A DNA stretch of 55,509 bases from Cryptosporangium aurantiacum (lineage in GTDB: Bacteria > Actinomycetota > Actinomycetes > Mycobacteriales > Cryptosporangiaceae): the NCBI RefSeq assembly GCF_900143005.1, contig NZ_FRCS01000033.1:1-55509 (forward strand), read 5' to 3'. Position 1 is the stretch's first letter, and each line of letters begins with the position of its first letter. The notes beneath the pieces were generated by a model, which saw only the letters and a list, made by a program, of their open reading frames with translations, did not search any database and was not told where the DNA came from. This document shows positions 26,174 through 35,247 of this stretch, in pieces. The position numbers were made by a program, and so were the translations under genes.

Positions 26174-28205
26174 GGACCCCTCCCACCGGGTTCCGGGCGG
26201 CCGCGTGAGCGGCCGGGAGCGTGAACGCGAACGTGGAGCCGGGGCCGTCGCGGTTGTCCCGGACCGTGAGCGTTCCCCCGTGCCGCTCCACGATCCGTTT
26301 GCAGATCCCCAGGCCCAAGCCCGTGCCGCTGTACGGCGCGGAGCGGTGGGCCCGGTGGAAGTTGTCGAAGATGCTGTCGTGGTGACCCGCCGGGATCCCG
26401 ATCCCGTTGTCGGTGATCTCGACGCAGACCGCGCCGTCGCCGAGCAGCGTGGACGCGATCCGGATCTCCGGTGTCACGCCGGGCGCCGTGTACTTGATCG
26501 CGTTGCTGATCAAGTTGTCGAGCAGCTGACGCAGCAGCACCCGGTCGCCGCGCACCGGGTCCAGCGCCCCGAGGTCGAACCGCGGTGCGGGGCGGTTACC
26601 GCTGTAGGCCTGATCGATCCGGGCGACGACGATGTCCGACACCACCTCTCGCAGGTCGACGTCGGTGGCCGCCAGCGCGGAGTCCCGGGCGAGCGTGTAC
26701 GCCAGCAGGTCGTCGATGAGCGCGCGCATCCGGGTGGCCGCGCGCCGGATCCGGGTCACTCCGTCGCTGGTCGCGGCGACCGCCGGGTGCTCGGGTGCGT
26801 CCGCGAGCAGTTCGACGACGGTCTCCGACCAGCCCTGCACGGTGGTGAGCGGGTTGAGCAGGTCGTGGGCGACGATCCCGGCGAACGACGCCAGCTCGTC
26901 GCGGTGACGCCGCTCGTCGGTCACGTCGTGGAAGATGCTCACCACGTACCGGTGGCCGTCGAGGTCACCCGGGATCGGAGTGGCGCTCACGTGCAGCACC
27001 CGCCCGTCGACGCCCGCGTCGGTGCGCACGACGACGTCGGTCGTCTGCCGCTGGCCGGTCGCCAGCGCCCGCCGGTACGGCAGCTGGTCGGGTTCCAGCG
27101 GCGTGCCGTCCGGGTGGAACAGGCCCGCGGGCGGACCGTGCGGGACCGTACCGAGCAGCCGGCCGGCCGCGGGGTTGCGCAGCAGGAACCGTCCGTCGGG
27201 GTCGGTGACCGTCAGCCCCTCGGACATGCAGTCGACGATCGCGGTCAGTAGCCGAGCCTGTTCGGTCGCGGCCCGTTCGGAACTGCACAGGTCGGCCAGC
27301 AGCCGCACCCGCTCGTCGCGGCTGAGCGCCAGCACCAGGCCGACGATCGCCACCATCCCGACGAACGCCTGCGCCACCAGCACCTGCACGGTGTGCGACG
27401 CGATCGTGGCGAACGGCCCGTCGCCGTGCAGCGTGAACAGGACGGTCAGCGACCCGAACGCCAGCCCATGGACCGCGACGAACAGCGTCGGCAGCCGCAG
27501 CCCGGCCCAGACCGTGACGACGAGCAGCGGAAACGCGAGCGGCAGCCCGTGCGTGATCCCGAACGCGACGACGTACGCGGCCACCGAGACGATGACCACC
27601 GCGGCGTACTCGGCCCGCCGGGACCAGGCGCGCCCCGCCCAGGTCCGCGACCGGCCGCGGCGGTCGAGGAGCGGAAGCACCCGGAACGCGACGCTGCTGA
27701 TCACCAGCACGCTGACGACGTTGCGGGTCACCCAGACGGCGGTGACCGGCCAGGAGTACTCGCCCTCGACGATCCAGACGCCGGTCGGGCCGATCAGCGT
27801 GCCGCAGGCCGTGCTGAGAACGGCCGCCGCCACGAGGGTCCAGAGATCGCCGAGACGGGTCAGCGGTGGTTCGCTCCCGGGCGCCCAGCGGTCGGGCAGC
27901 CGACGCCGGAGCAGGGCCGCGAACACGACCGCCTGCACCAGGTTGGCGACGACGAGGAACACCGCGAGCAGGGGCGAGCTGCCGGTGGCGAGGTTGACGA
28001 CGAGCACGGCCAGGGCCAGCGTGGTCCCGTCCACCCACCGGTGCGTCGGGCCGCGGAGGACGAACCAGACCGCGGCCACGCCGGTGGCGGGCGACACCAG
28101 GCTCAGGTCGGCGTCGTCCATCACCGCCAGCCGGCCGAGGTAGGCCGCGGCCAGGTACGCCGCGGCGAACCCGAACGTGCGCCCAACCGCACGAGGCAGT
28201 GTCAC
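26163..28205 (-). CDS. MASE1-PAS histidine kinase
   Basis: 680 residues. The first 310 form a MASE1-like membrane sensor with eight or so hydrophobic segments and LSLVSPATGVAAVWFVLRG, the typical start. A PAS domain (about 325-430, LTAIVDCMSEGLTVTDPDGR) leads to HisKA with FAGIVAHDLLNPLTTVQGW (His about 445), N-box LLDNLISNAIKYTAPG, G1 ITDNGIGIP and G2 SGTGLGLGICKRIV. It would autophosphorylate in response to an unknown membrane signal. The stop region overlaps the next kinase gene, so the pair probably signals together, for instance with the downstream receiver domain as phosphate acceptor. Start ATG or GTG region at 28205. Confidence 0.9.
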   Translation of the reverse strand: MTLPRAVGRTFGFAAAYLAAAYLGRLAVMDDADLSLVSPATGVAAVWFVLRGPTHRWVDGTTLALAVLVVNLATGSSPLLAVFLVVANLVQAVVFAALLRRRLPDRWAPGSEPPLTRLGDLWTLVAAAVLSTACGTLIGPTGVWIVEGEYSWPVTAVWVTRNVVSVLVISSVAFRVLPLLDRRGRSRTWAGRAWSRRAEYAAVVIVSVAAYVVAFGITHGLPLAFPLLVVTVWAGLRLPTLFVAVHGLAFGSLTVLFTLHGDGPFATIASHTVQVLVAQAFVGMVAIVGLVLALSRDERVRLLADLCSSERAATEQARLLTAIVDCMSEGLTVTDPDGRFLLRNPAAGRLLGTVPHGPPAGLFHPDGTPLEPDQLPYRRALATGQRQTTDVVVRTDAGVDGRVLHVSATPIPGDLDGHRYVVSIFHDVTDERRHRDELASFAGIVAHDLLNPLTTVQGWSETVVELLADAPEHPAVAATSDGVTRIRRAATRMRALIDDLLAYTLARDSALAATDVDLREVVSDIVVARIDQAYSGNRPAPRFDLGALDPVRGDRVLLRQLLDNLISNAIKYTAPGVTPEIRIASTLLGDGAVCVEITDNGIGIPAGHHDSIFDNFHRAHRSAPYSGTGLGLGICKRIVERHGGTLTVRDNRDGPGSTFAFTLPAAHAAARNPVGGVHAR

Positions 28206-28302
28206 GACCGTCCTTCGCCTACGGAGCTACTGGCGTGTCCTGTTTCATCGACCACGCGGGCGGCGTTGTGAGGATTCCCGGCCCGGCCGAGCCGGTCGAC
28301 GG

Positions 28303-29328
28303 TCAGCGAGCCGGTTTTGCTTCCAGCACGCTCAGGCCGTCGGCCGCGCCGGTCGCGACGACACGTCGCAGGTGCCAGCCGGCGCGGGCCAGCAGCAGCT
28401 CGAACTCGGCGGCGGTCCGTTCCCGCGCGCCGAGCAGCATCAGCATGTGCAGGTCCATCCGGATCGCGGCGGGCTGCTCCCGCGCGAACCGCGGAAGAAC
28501 GATGTCGACGACGAGCAGCCGGCCGTCGTCCGGAACCGACCGGCGGCACGTGGTGAGGATCCGGACGGCGTGCTCGTCGTCCCAGTCGTGCAGGACGCGG
28601 GAGAGCAGGTACGTGTCCGCACCGGACGGCACCGCCGTGAAGAAGTCCCCGCCCTCGAACCGGCACCGCTCGGCCAGGCCGGTGGCGGTCAGCCGCTCCC
28701 GCGCCTGCTCGGCCACCGCGGGCCGGTCGAACAGCACCGCGGTGACGTGCGGCGCGGCGCCGAGGACGGCGGCCAGCACGATGCCGCGTCCGCCGCCGAC
28801 GTCGACCAGCCGGCGCACGCCCGCGAAGTCGTACGCGGCGACGACGTGGTCGGCCTCGCGCACCGCGCGCCCGGCCATCGAGTCCTGGAACGCCGACCCG
28901 TCGGCGGGGTGACGGTCCAGGTGGTCGAAGAAGCGTGCGCCGTAGGCGTGCTCGAACGCGGTCCCTCCGGATCGGACGGCGTCCAGCAGGCCCGCGACGG
29001 CCCGGAAGTACAGCCCGCCCCGGACGACGGCCGGGCCCCGCAGCGAACCCGGGCCCTCGCGCAGCAGGGCCCCGAGGTCGGTGAGCGCGAAACCGCCCTC
29101 GCCGTCCTCGGTGACCACTCCCTCGACCGCGAGCCCACGCAGCACCCTGGCCAGCGCCCCCGGGTTCGCGCCCACCTGTCCCGCGAGGTCGTCAGCGGTG
29201 CGGGGCCCGTCGGCGAGCGCGTCCGCGAGGCCCAGCTCGGCCGCCACGAACAGCAGCTGCGTCGTCAGGTACCCGTCCATCAGACGGGCCAGCTGCAACT
29301 CCGCGGCGCTGCGGTCCATGGCGGCCAT
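28303..29328 (-). CDS. O-methyltransferase, COMT/ASMT-like class
   Basis: 341 residues with the plant-COMT-like layout used by bacterial secondary-metabolite O-methyltransferases: N-terminal dimerisation and winged-helix part (TQLLFVAAELGLADALADGP, LARVLRGLAVEGVV), SAM motif I VDVGGGRGIVLAAVL (about residue 174), GDFFTAVPSGADTYLLSRVL and the catalytic HDWDDEHAVRIL His-Asp-Trp-Asp motif, then DDGRLLVVDIVLPR. It would methylate a hydroxyl of an aromatic or polyketide-like substrate. ATG 29328 lies two bases from a 28-bp palindrome; ATG 29319 is an alternative. It is downstream of the carboxylase, 182 bases away. Confidence 0.88.
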   Translation of the reverse strand: MAAMDRSAAELQLARLMDGYLTTQLLFVAAELGLADALADGPRTADDLAGQVGANPGALARVLRGLAVEGVVTEDGEGGFALTDLGALLREGPGSLRGPAVVRGGLYFRAVAGLLDAVRSGGTAFEHAYGARFFDHLDRHPADGSAFQDSMAGRAVREADHVVAAYDFAGVRRLVDVGGGRGIVLAAVLGAAPHVTAVLFDRPAVAEQARERLTATGLAERCRFEGGDFFTAVPSGADTYLLSRVLHDWDDEHAVRILTTCRRSVPDDGRLLVVDIVLPRFAREQPAAIRMDLHMLMLLGARERTAAEFELLLARAGWHLRRVVATGAADGLSVLEAKPAR

Positions 29329-29330
29329 TG

Positions 29331-29358
29331 TCCGCCTGCGCGGGCCCGCGCAGGCGGA
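29331..29358. promoter_or_regulatory. 28-bp perfect palindrome abutting the methyltransferase start codon
   Basis: TCCGCCTGCGCGGG (29331-29344) is followed directly by its exact reverse complement (29345-29358). Only two bases separate it from the ATG at 29328, leaving no free Shine-Dalgarno. It could be an operator for a dimeric repressor or a hairpin that blocks initiation. Confidence 0.6.
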
Positions 29359-29376
29359 ATCCGGGCCGCAGATCCA

Positions 29377-29500
29377 CCGCCCGGCAGACCCGCAGCCCGG
29401 CAGACCCGACCCGGCAGACCCGCCGCCCGGCAGACCCGACCCGGCAGACCCGCAGCCCGGCAGACCCGCCGCCCGGCAGACCCGGCCCGGCGGACCCGCG
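29377..29500. repeat. Tandem repeat array with CCCGGCAGACC core
   Basis: Seven copies of CCCGGCAGACC plus a variant, spaced alternately by 14 and 16 bases, so the real unit is about 30 bases. It fills most of the gap between the carboxylase stop and the methyltransferase palindrome. There are no spacers of CRISPR size, and no ORF I would believe. Confidence 0.85.
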
Positions 29501-29510
29501 GTCGGTACGG

Positions 29511-32500
29511 TCAGCGCGCGGCCAGGCCCCGCTCGATCGCCTCGATGATCCGCGGCCGCAGCTCGGCCGCGCTGATGATCGCGTCCACCGAGCCGACATC
29601 CACGGCCCGCTGGATGCTGTGCACCCGGTCGAACTCGGCCGCGACCTCACCGAGCTTCTCCGCCCGCACGCCGGCCTGCACCTCGGCGAGCCGCGCGTTG
29701 AGCGCCGCCCGCTCGGCCCCGACCGCCGCCGAGATCTGCGCCTGCAGCTCGGCCACCCGCGGGTCGGTCGCGGTGCGGTTGTTCACCTCGCCGGAGAACA
29801 CCACGGCCGCGGCCGGGGCGCCGCCGAGCACCGAGGCGAACGAGCCCTCCAGCGCCAGCACGGTCATGTTCGGGTTCAAGGCCTTGGAGAACACCACGAA
29901 CGCGCCGCCGTGGTAACGCGAGATCACGCAGAACACGATCGGCCCGTCGAAGTTGACGATCGCCCGCCCGATCTCCGCGCCGTACTCCAGCTGGAGCTTG
30001 CGCATCGACTCCGGCGACCCGTCGAACCCGGACAGGTTCGCGAGCACGACCACCGGCCGGTTGCCGGACGCGGCGTTGATCGCCCGCGCGGTCTTCTTCG
30101 ACGACCGCGGGAACAGCGTGCCCGCGGTGTAGGTGTCCGGGCCGTCGGTGGGCGGGAAGCCCCGCCGCGGGACCGACCGGGACTCGATGCCGATCAGGCA
30201 GACCGGATGGCCGCCGATGTGCGCGTCCTGCACCGCTGACGTCTCCGCGTCGGCCATCCCGGCCCACCGCTCCAGCACCGGGTGGTCCTGGTCGGAGACC
30301 GCGCGCATCACCGTGCGGATGTCGAACGGCTTCTTCCGGTCCGGGTTGTGCGCGGCCGAGAAGATCTCGCCGACCGTCGTGAAGTCGCTGCCGACGATCG
30401 CGTGCGGGAAGTCGGAGACGTCGCGGTCGGCCGGGTCGACGGTGCTCGCCTGCCGCGGCCCCTTCTCCCCCGGGACGACGTACGTGTGGTCGTAGTGCTT
30501 CATCAGGACGTCCCGGGCGGCGGGCAGGTTCGGAGCCCAGTACTGCGCCTGGCCGTTCGGGCCCATCACCCGGTCGTAGCCGCCGATGCCGAAGTTGTCC
30601 TCGGCGGAGACGCCCCCGGAGAAGTCCAGCGACTGCTTGCCGGTGAGCACCATCGCCGAGTCCGGCGTCATCACGAGGATGCCCTTGGTGTGCATGAGCA
30701 TCGTCGCCTCGGCGTTCCAATACGGCTGGGCGCCGACCGTGATCCCGGCGACGACGATGTTGATCTCGCCGCCGTCCTGGGTGAATTCGACGATCCGCTT
30801 GAGCGCGGCCGCGACCCAGTCCATGTTCTCGGTGCCCGAGGTCATCGAGATCCGCGCACCGGCGGACAGCGCGAACCACTCCAGCGGCACCCGCAGGCGC
30901 TCGGCGAGGTCGAGCGCGGCGATCACCCGGGCGCACTCCGGCTCCGACAGCGCGCCGAGCGCCTTCGTCGGGTCGCCGAGCAGGACCACCCGGGTGACGC
31001 CCTCGGGGTGCCGCTCGGTCGGCGTCGTGACGACACCGGCGACGATCGCCGCGGTGTTCTTGCCCTTCGGGCGGTCGACCGGAACGAGCAGGCCGTCCTC
31101 GTTCAGGTCGTGCTCGACGAAGTGACCGAGCAGGCTGGTCAGCTCGTACGGATAGACGGTTCCGCGCCGGGCGGCGCGCAGCACCTTCTGCCGGTAGTCG
31201 TCCAGCGGCCGCAGCGGCTCGGTGGGCGGCTCGCCGATCTCCAGGCGGACGCCGCCGCCCGGGTGCAGGCCGATCCGTACCGAGACCTCGGCCAAGTCGC
31301 CGGCGGAGGTGCGTTCCCGGCCGACGAACTGCACCTCTTCGAGGCCCGCGCCGGTCGTCGTCGGCAGGACGCGCTGGACCAGCGCCTCCAGCTCGTCGGT
31401 GGACAGCTCGGTCGGCGGCCAGACGTAGAGCATGATGCGGTTGGTGTCGAAGCGCTTGTTCTCACGCCGCTGCGCCTGCACCGTGCGGATCGCGTCCAGG
31501 CCTGCGGTGACCGCGTCCTCGACGGCGGGCAGCGCGACCAGCCGGCCGTCCGCCTCGCGCAGCGGCGTCAGGTCGCGGACCTGGCCCATCGCGATCAGCC
31601 GCTCGTCCGCCGGGTTGCTGCGAGCGACGGCCTTGAACAGGTAGATCTCCTCGTCCGCCGAGGGCAGACGGGTCAGGTCGAACTCCCGGAGCCGGTGCAG
31701 CTGCAGGCGCTGGGCGACCTGCGGGTGCAGCCCGCGGATCAGCCGGTCCTCGGCGAAGCCGACCTCGCCGGGGCGGAACGTGAAGTGGTGGTGCATGCGG
31801 GTGCCGGCCACCGTGATCGTGATCCGGCGGACGCCGACCGGCAGCGGCTGCTCGGCGAGGAACCGTCCGAGCCGCTCCGCCATCTCGTCCACGTCCGGCT
31901 GCTCGTCGTCCCACGTCAGATACGCGTCGGCGACCAGCCCGTACGGGGGCACGTCGGCGGCGAGCGTCCGGACCGCGCCGATCGCGGCCGAGAGGTGGGC
32001 GACGTCGACCGCGGTGGCGACCACGCGGGTGACGCCGTTCGGGTCGGTGCGCGCGGCGGTCACGAACCGGCAGCCGTCGGCGTCGAGCGCGGTGATGCCG
32101 TTCAGCCCACGGTTGCCGTAGTACCGGCGGGTCAGCACCTCCAGCAGCGGCGCGTGGTCCCGCCCCGGCCTGCCGATGCGCTGGCCGATCAGCCGGACCA
32201 GCGGCTCGGCGCAGGCCACCATCGCCTGGATCCGCTCGGCGCGGTCCGGGGCGTCCGGGTGGTGGTCGAGGTACCGCAGGTCGTCGCGCACCGCCGCGTA
32301 GGCCTCGGCGCGGTTGCGGCGCAGCATCGGCTGCGCGAACCAGCGGAAGACCACACCGCGGGCCAGGTCGGACACCGCCGGGTACCGCACCTGCGTCGCC
32401 TCGATCAGGTGCTCGAGGACGAGCCCGGCGCGCTCGCGCAGTGCCTCGACCGGCGGCGGTCCGGCCAGCCACCGGCGCAGCAGCTCGGTGACGATCGCGA

Positions 32501-34973
32501 CGTCGCTGCTGGTCCGCTGCTGGGCCAGGAAGATCCGGAAGACCGCGGACTCCAGTTCGGGCGTCCGGTCGAGGTCGGTGATGCCGTAGTGGGCGAGCGC
32601 CTTGGTCAGCTTGGCCTGGAAGCTCTCGGTGACGCCGGCGCGCTCGAGGTCCAGGCTCTGCAGGTAGCTGTGGAAGAACTCGCGCGGGCTGTGCACCGGG
32701 CTACCGGGCTCGACGTCCAGCTCGCCGCGCGGCTTGTTGCGGCTGAGCTCGGAGAGGTCGGCGAACACCGTGAGCAGGTCCAGTTCGCCCGGGAGCGGCC
32801 GGTCGTCGTCCTCGGCGCGAGCGGACAGGTACTCCGACAGCGTCCGCTTGGGGTCGTTGGGGTCGACGTCGAAGCCGAGCAGCAGGCCGCGCAGGTCGTG
32901 CAGGCCGCGCGCGACGCGGTCGGCCGGCGCGAGCGCCGCGGCGCTCGCGGGCAGGTCGAGCTCGACCGTCCCGGTCTCCGCCTCGGCCTCCGCGACGTCG
33001 CCGTCGGCCAGCGGCTCCAGCCGCAGCAGCGGCGATCCGGTCCCGACCTGGCTGCCGACCGAGACCGGGCACTCCCGGACGCGGGCGCGGAACGGCGCGC
33101 GCAGCACGGTCTCCATCTTCATGCTCTCCAGGACGAGGATCGGCGCGCCGGACGCGACCTCGTCACCGACGGACACCGGCGTGGCCACGACCAGCGCGGG
33201 AGCCGGGGATCGGACCACGCCGCCCTCGTCGCGGCTGATCCGGTGCGTGACGCCGTCGACCTCGACCAGGTGGATCGGCCCGTGCGTGGCCGAGACCAGC
33301 CGGAACCGGCGGCCGTTGACGAGGATCTGACCGCTGTGGGCGTCGAACCGCTCCACTTCGACGTCGACCGCGGCGTCACCGCCGTCGAACGCGACCCGGA
33401 AGCGGGCCTCGCCGAGCCGGGCCACGGTCACCCGGTAGCCGACGCCGCGCAGCTTGAGATCCAGCGGGCGGCCCGCGTCGTGCTGCACCTGGGGCCGTCC
33501 GCCGTGGGCGGTGGCCAGCAGCTGCTGGCGGCTGACCGCCTCCTGCTCCCGGTAGGCCTCGATTGCTGCCGCGGCCAGCGCGAGCGCAGAGTGCCGGTGG
33601 CTGACCAGGCGTCCTTCCGCGCGGACCCGGTCGATCCAGCCGGTGTCGGCGGTCGCGTCGATCACCTCGGGCTGGTCGAGCAGGTCGAGCACGAAGCTCT
33701 TGTTCGTCGCGCCGCCCTCGATGATCACGGTCGTGTCGGCCATCGCGCGGCGCAGCCGGCCCAGCGCCTGCTCGCGGTCGCGTCCGTACGCGATGATCTT
33801 GGCGATCATCGAGTCGAAGTCGGCCGGGATCGTGTCGCCCTCGCTGACGCCGGTGTCCACCCGGATGCCGGGGCCGGTGGGGAGCACCAGGCGCGCGATC
33901 CGCCCCGGCGCGGGTGCGAAGTCCCGGTCGGGGTCCTCGGCGTTGAGCCGCGCCTCGACCGCGTGGCCGACCTCGGCGGGCCGGACGTCGTCCAGCGAAC
34001 CACCGCCCGCCACGTGCAGCTGCAGCCGGACCAGGTCCGTGCCGGTCGTGATCTCGGTGATCGGGTGCTCGACCTGCAGCCGGGTGTTGACCTCGAGGAA
34101 CGCGAACAGCTTCTCGCCGGGGTGGTAGAGGAACTCCACCGTGCAGGCGCCGCAGTAGCCGACCGCGACCGCGAGCCGCTCGGCCGACGCCTTGAGCTCG
34201 GCGGTCTGCTCGGGGTCCAGCACTGGCGACGCAGACTCCTCGATGATCTTCTGGTTGCGCCGCTGCACCGAGCAGTCCCGGACGCCGAGCGCGAGCGCGG
34301 TGCCCTGCCCGTCGGCGATGACCTGCACCTCGACGTGCCGGGCGCCGGTGACCAGGCGCTCCAGGAACACCACGCCGGAGCCGAACGCGCGGAGCGCCTC
34401 CTGGCTGGTGCGCTCGTAGGCGTCGGCCAGTTCGTCGCCGGAGGCGACCTTGCGGATGCCGCGACCGCCGCCGCCCGCGGTCGCCTTGAGCATCAGCGGG
34501 TAGCCGATCTCGTCGCCGGCGCGCAGCGCCTCCTCCAGCGTCGCGACCTCACCGCGGCTCCACGGCGCGACCGGGACGCCGACCTTCTCGGCGAGCAGCT
34601 TGGCACCGATCTTGTCACCGAGCGTGCGCATCGCCTCGGCGCTGGGCCCGACGAACGTGACGCCGATCCGCTCGCACAGCTGTGCGAACGCCGGGTCCTC
34701 CGCGACGAAGCCCCAGCCCACCCAGGCCGCGTCGGCACCGGTCTCGACCAGCGCCTTCTCCAGGACCGCGTGGTCGAGGTACGGGCGCGCCGACGCGGGG
34801 CCCAGCGGGTAGGCCAGGTCCGCCTCGCGCACGAACGTCGCGGTGCGGTCGGCGTCGGTGTAGAGCGCGACCGTCTCGATCCGCACCCCGGTCTCGGCCG
34901 ACAGGTCCCGGACGGCGTGGATCAGCCGCATCGCGGCCTCTCCACGGTTGACGATCGCGACACGACTGAACAC
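29511..34973 (-). CDS. Single-chain multidomain acyl-CoA carboxylase with eukaryotic-ACC-like central region
   Basis: 1820 residues. Biotin carboxylase (1 to about 450): RVAIVNRGEAAMRLI, KATAGGGGRGIRKV near 168, EVNTRLQVEHPITE near 297. Biotin carrier (about 580-655): VLESMKMETV, with biotinylated Lys619. Central part (about 690-1270): FAEDRLIRGLHPQVAQRLQL, LREFDLTRLPSADEEIYLF and VWPPTELSTDELE follow the central domain of eukaryotic acetyl-CoA carboxylase (FAEDR, RNFDL, then a short aromatic/hydrophobic strand). Carboxyltransferase (about 1280-1800): GTENMDWVAAALKRIVEF, VAGITVGAQPYWNAEATMLM, LTGKQSLDFSGGVSAEDNFG and a C-terminal FVVFSKALNPNMTVLALEGS. It should carboxylate acetyl- or longer acyl-CoA for fatty acid or polyketide supply. 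GTG start with GGGAGG eight bases upstream. Confidence 0.9.
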   Translation of the reverse strand: MFSRVAIVNRGEAAMRLIHAVRDLSAETGVRIETVALYTDADRTATFVREADLAYPLGPASARPYLDHAVLEKALVETGADAAWVGWGFVAEDPAFAQLCERIGVTFVGPSAEAMRTLGDKIGAKLLAEKVGVPVAPWSRGEVATLEEALRAGDEIGYPLMLKATAGGGGRGIRKVASGDELADAYERTSQEALRAFGSGVVFLERLVTGARHVEVQVIADGQGTALALGVRDCSVQRRNQKIIEESASPVLDPEQTAELKASAERLAVAVGYCGACTVEFLYHPGEKLFAFLEVNTRLQVEHPITEITTGTDLVRLQLHVAGGGSLDDVRPAEVGHAVEARLNAEDPDRDFAPAPGRIARLVLPTGPGIRVDTGVSEGDTIPADFDSMIAKIIAYGRDREQALGRLRRAMADTTVIIEGGATNKSFVLDLLDQPEVIDATADTGWIDRVRAEGRLVSHRHSALALAAAAIEAYREQEAVSRQQLLATAHGGRPQVQHDAGRPLDLKLRGVGYRVTVARLGEARFRVAFDGGDAAVDVEVERFDAHSGQILVNGRRFRLVSATHGPIHLVEVDGVTHRISRDEGGVVRSPAPALVVATPVSVGDEVASGAPILVLESMKMETVLRAPFRARVRECPVSVGSQVGTGSPLLRLEPLADGDVAEAEAETGTVELDLPASAAALAPADRVARGLHDLRGLLLGFDVDPNDPKRTLSEYLSARAEDDDRPLPGELDLLTVFADLSELSRNKPRGELDVEPGSPVHSPREFFHSYLQSLDLERAGVTESFQAKLTKALAHYGITDLDRTPELESAVFRIFLAQQRTSSDVAIVTELLRRWLAGPPPVEALRERAGLVLEHLIEATQVRYPAVSDLARGVVFRWFAQPMLRRNRAEAYAAVRDDLRYLDHHPDAPDRAERIQAMVACAEPLVRLIGQRIGRPGRDHAPLLEVLTRRYYGNRGLNGITALDADGCRFVTAARTDPNGVTRVVATAVDVAHLSAAIGAVRTLAADVPPYGLVADAYLTWDDEQPDVDEMAERLGRFLAEQPLPVGVRRITITVAGTRMHHHFTFRPGEVGFAEDRLIRGLHPQVAQRLQLHRLREFDLTRLPSADEEIYLFKAVARSNPADERLIAMGQVRDLTPLREADGRLVALPAVEDAVTAGLDAIRTVQAQRRENKRFDTNRIMLYVWPPTELSTDELEALVQRVLPTTTGAGLEEVQFVGRERTSAGDLAEVSVRIGLHPGGGVRLEIGEPPTEPLRPLDDYRQKVLRAARRGTVYPYELTSLLGHFVEHDLNEDGLLVPVDRPKGKNTAAIVAGVVTTPTERHPEGVTRVVLLGDPTKALGALSEPECARVIAALDLAERLRVPLEWFALSAGARISMTSGTENMDWVAAALKRIVEFTQDGGEINIVVAGITVGAQPYWNAEATMLMHTKGILVMTPDSAMVLTGKQSLDFSGGVSAEDNFGIGGYDRVMGPNGQAQYWAPNLPAARDVLMKHYDHTYVVPGEKGPRQASTVDPADRDVSDFPHAIVGSDFTTVGEIFSAAHNPDRKKPFDIRTVMRAVSDQDHPVLERWAGMADAETSAVQDAHIGGHPVCLIGIESRSVPRRGFPPTDGPDTYTAGTLFPRSSKKTARAINAASGNRPVVVLANLSGFDGSPESMRKLQLEYGAEIGRAIVNFDGPIVFCVISRYHGGAFVVFSKALNPNMTVLALEGSFASVLGGAPAAAVVFSGEVNNRTATDPRVAELQAQISAAVGAERAALNARLAEVQAGVRAEKLGEVAAEFDRVHSIQRAVDVGSVDAIISAAELRPRIIEAIERGLAAR

Positions 34974-35003
34974 CGGCTGCGCCTCCCATTGGCCATACGC
35001 GTC

Positions 35004-35031
35004 GCGCGACGTCCGAGCTCGGGCGTCGCGC
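35004..35031. promoter_or_regulatory. 28-bp palindrome with one mismatch in the carboxylase 5' region
   Basis: GCGCGACGTCCGAG (35004-35017) and CTCGGGCGTCGCGC (35018-35031) are inverted copies except for the pair 35012/35023. An outer ATACGCG (34995-35001) and CGCGTAT (35029-35035) repeat adds symmetry. It lies 30 bases upstream of the carboxylase GTG and could be an operator for lipid-responsive control. The rest of 34974-35247 is the divergent promoter region. Confidence 0.5.
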
Positions 35032-35187
35032 GTATCTGACCTCTACCTTGCTCGATTCGGACCGGAGCACCAAGGTTCTGGACTACGCATGCCGACCGGG
35101 TTGTGTTGTAGGAATCCTCCAAAAGTTCACGGCCGACCAGGCTCAGCACCGACTCGGCGGATAGGCAGCCGCCAACCACCCATAAGG

Positions 35188-35196
35188 GATATATTG
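35188..35196 (+). promoter_or_regulatory. GATATATTG motif upstream of the GAF/PAS kinase gene, shared with the padR promoter
   Basis: This 9-mer is identical to 37784-37792, just upstream of padR. In DNA this rich in GC, a shared AT-rich 9-mer at two promoters 2.6 kb apart is unlikely by chance. A TAGTAT -10-like sequence follows at 35199-35204. It may be a second PadR site. Confidence 0.4.
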
Positions 35197-35247
35197 GCTA
35201 GTATTGGATGATTGCGCTCGTGGGCGATCCCGGCATTGGAGCGTTCC

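Noticed and set aside
29377-29500. Possible CRISPR array
   Set aside because: Units are 14 and 16 bases apart with no unique spacers, and no cas gene is in the window.
30282-35039. Very long plus-strand open frame (about 1585 codons) opposite the carboxylase gene
   Set aside because: It is the antisense of a clear multidomain enzyme; its translation is a low-complexity Arg/Val/Gly/Asp mix produced by high GC, with no motif.
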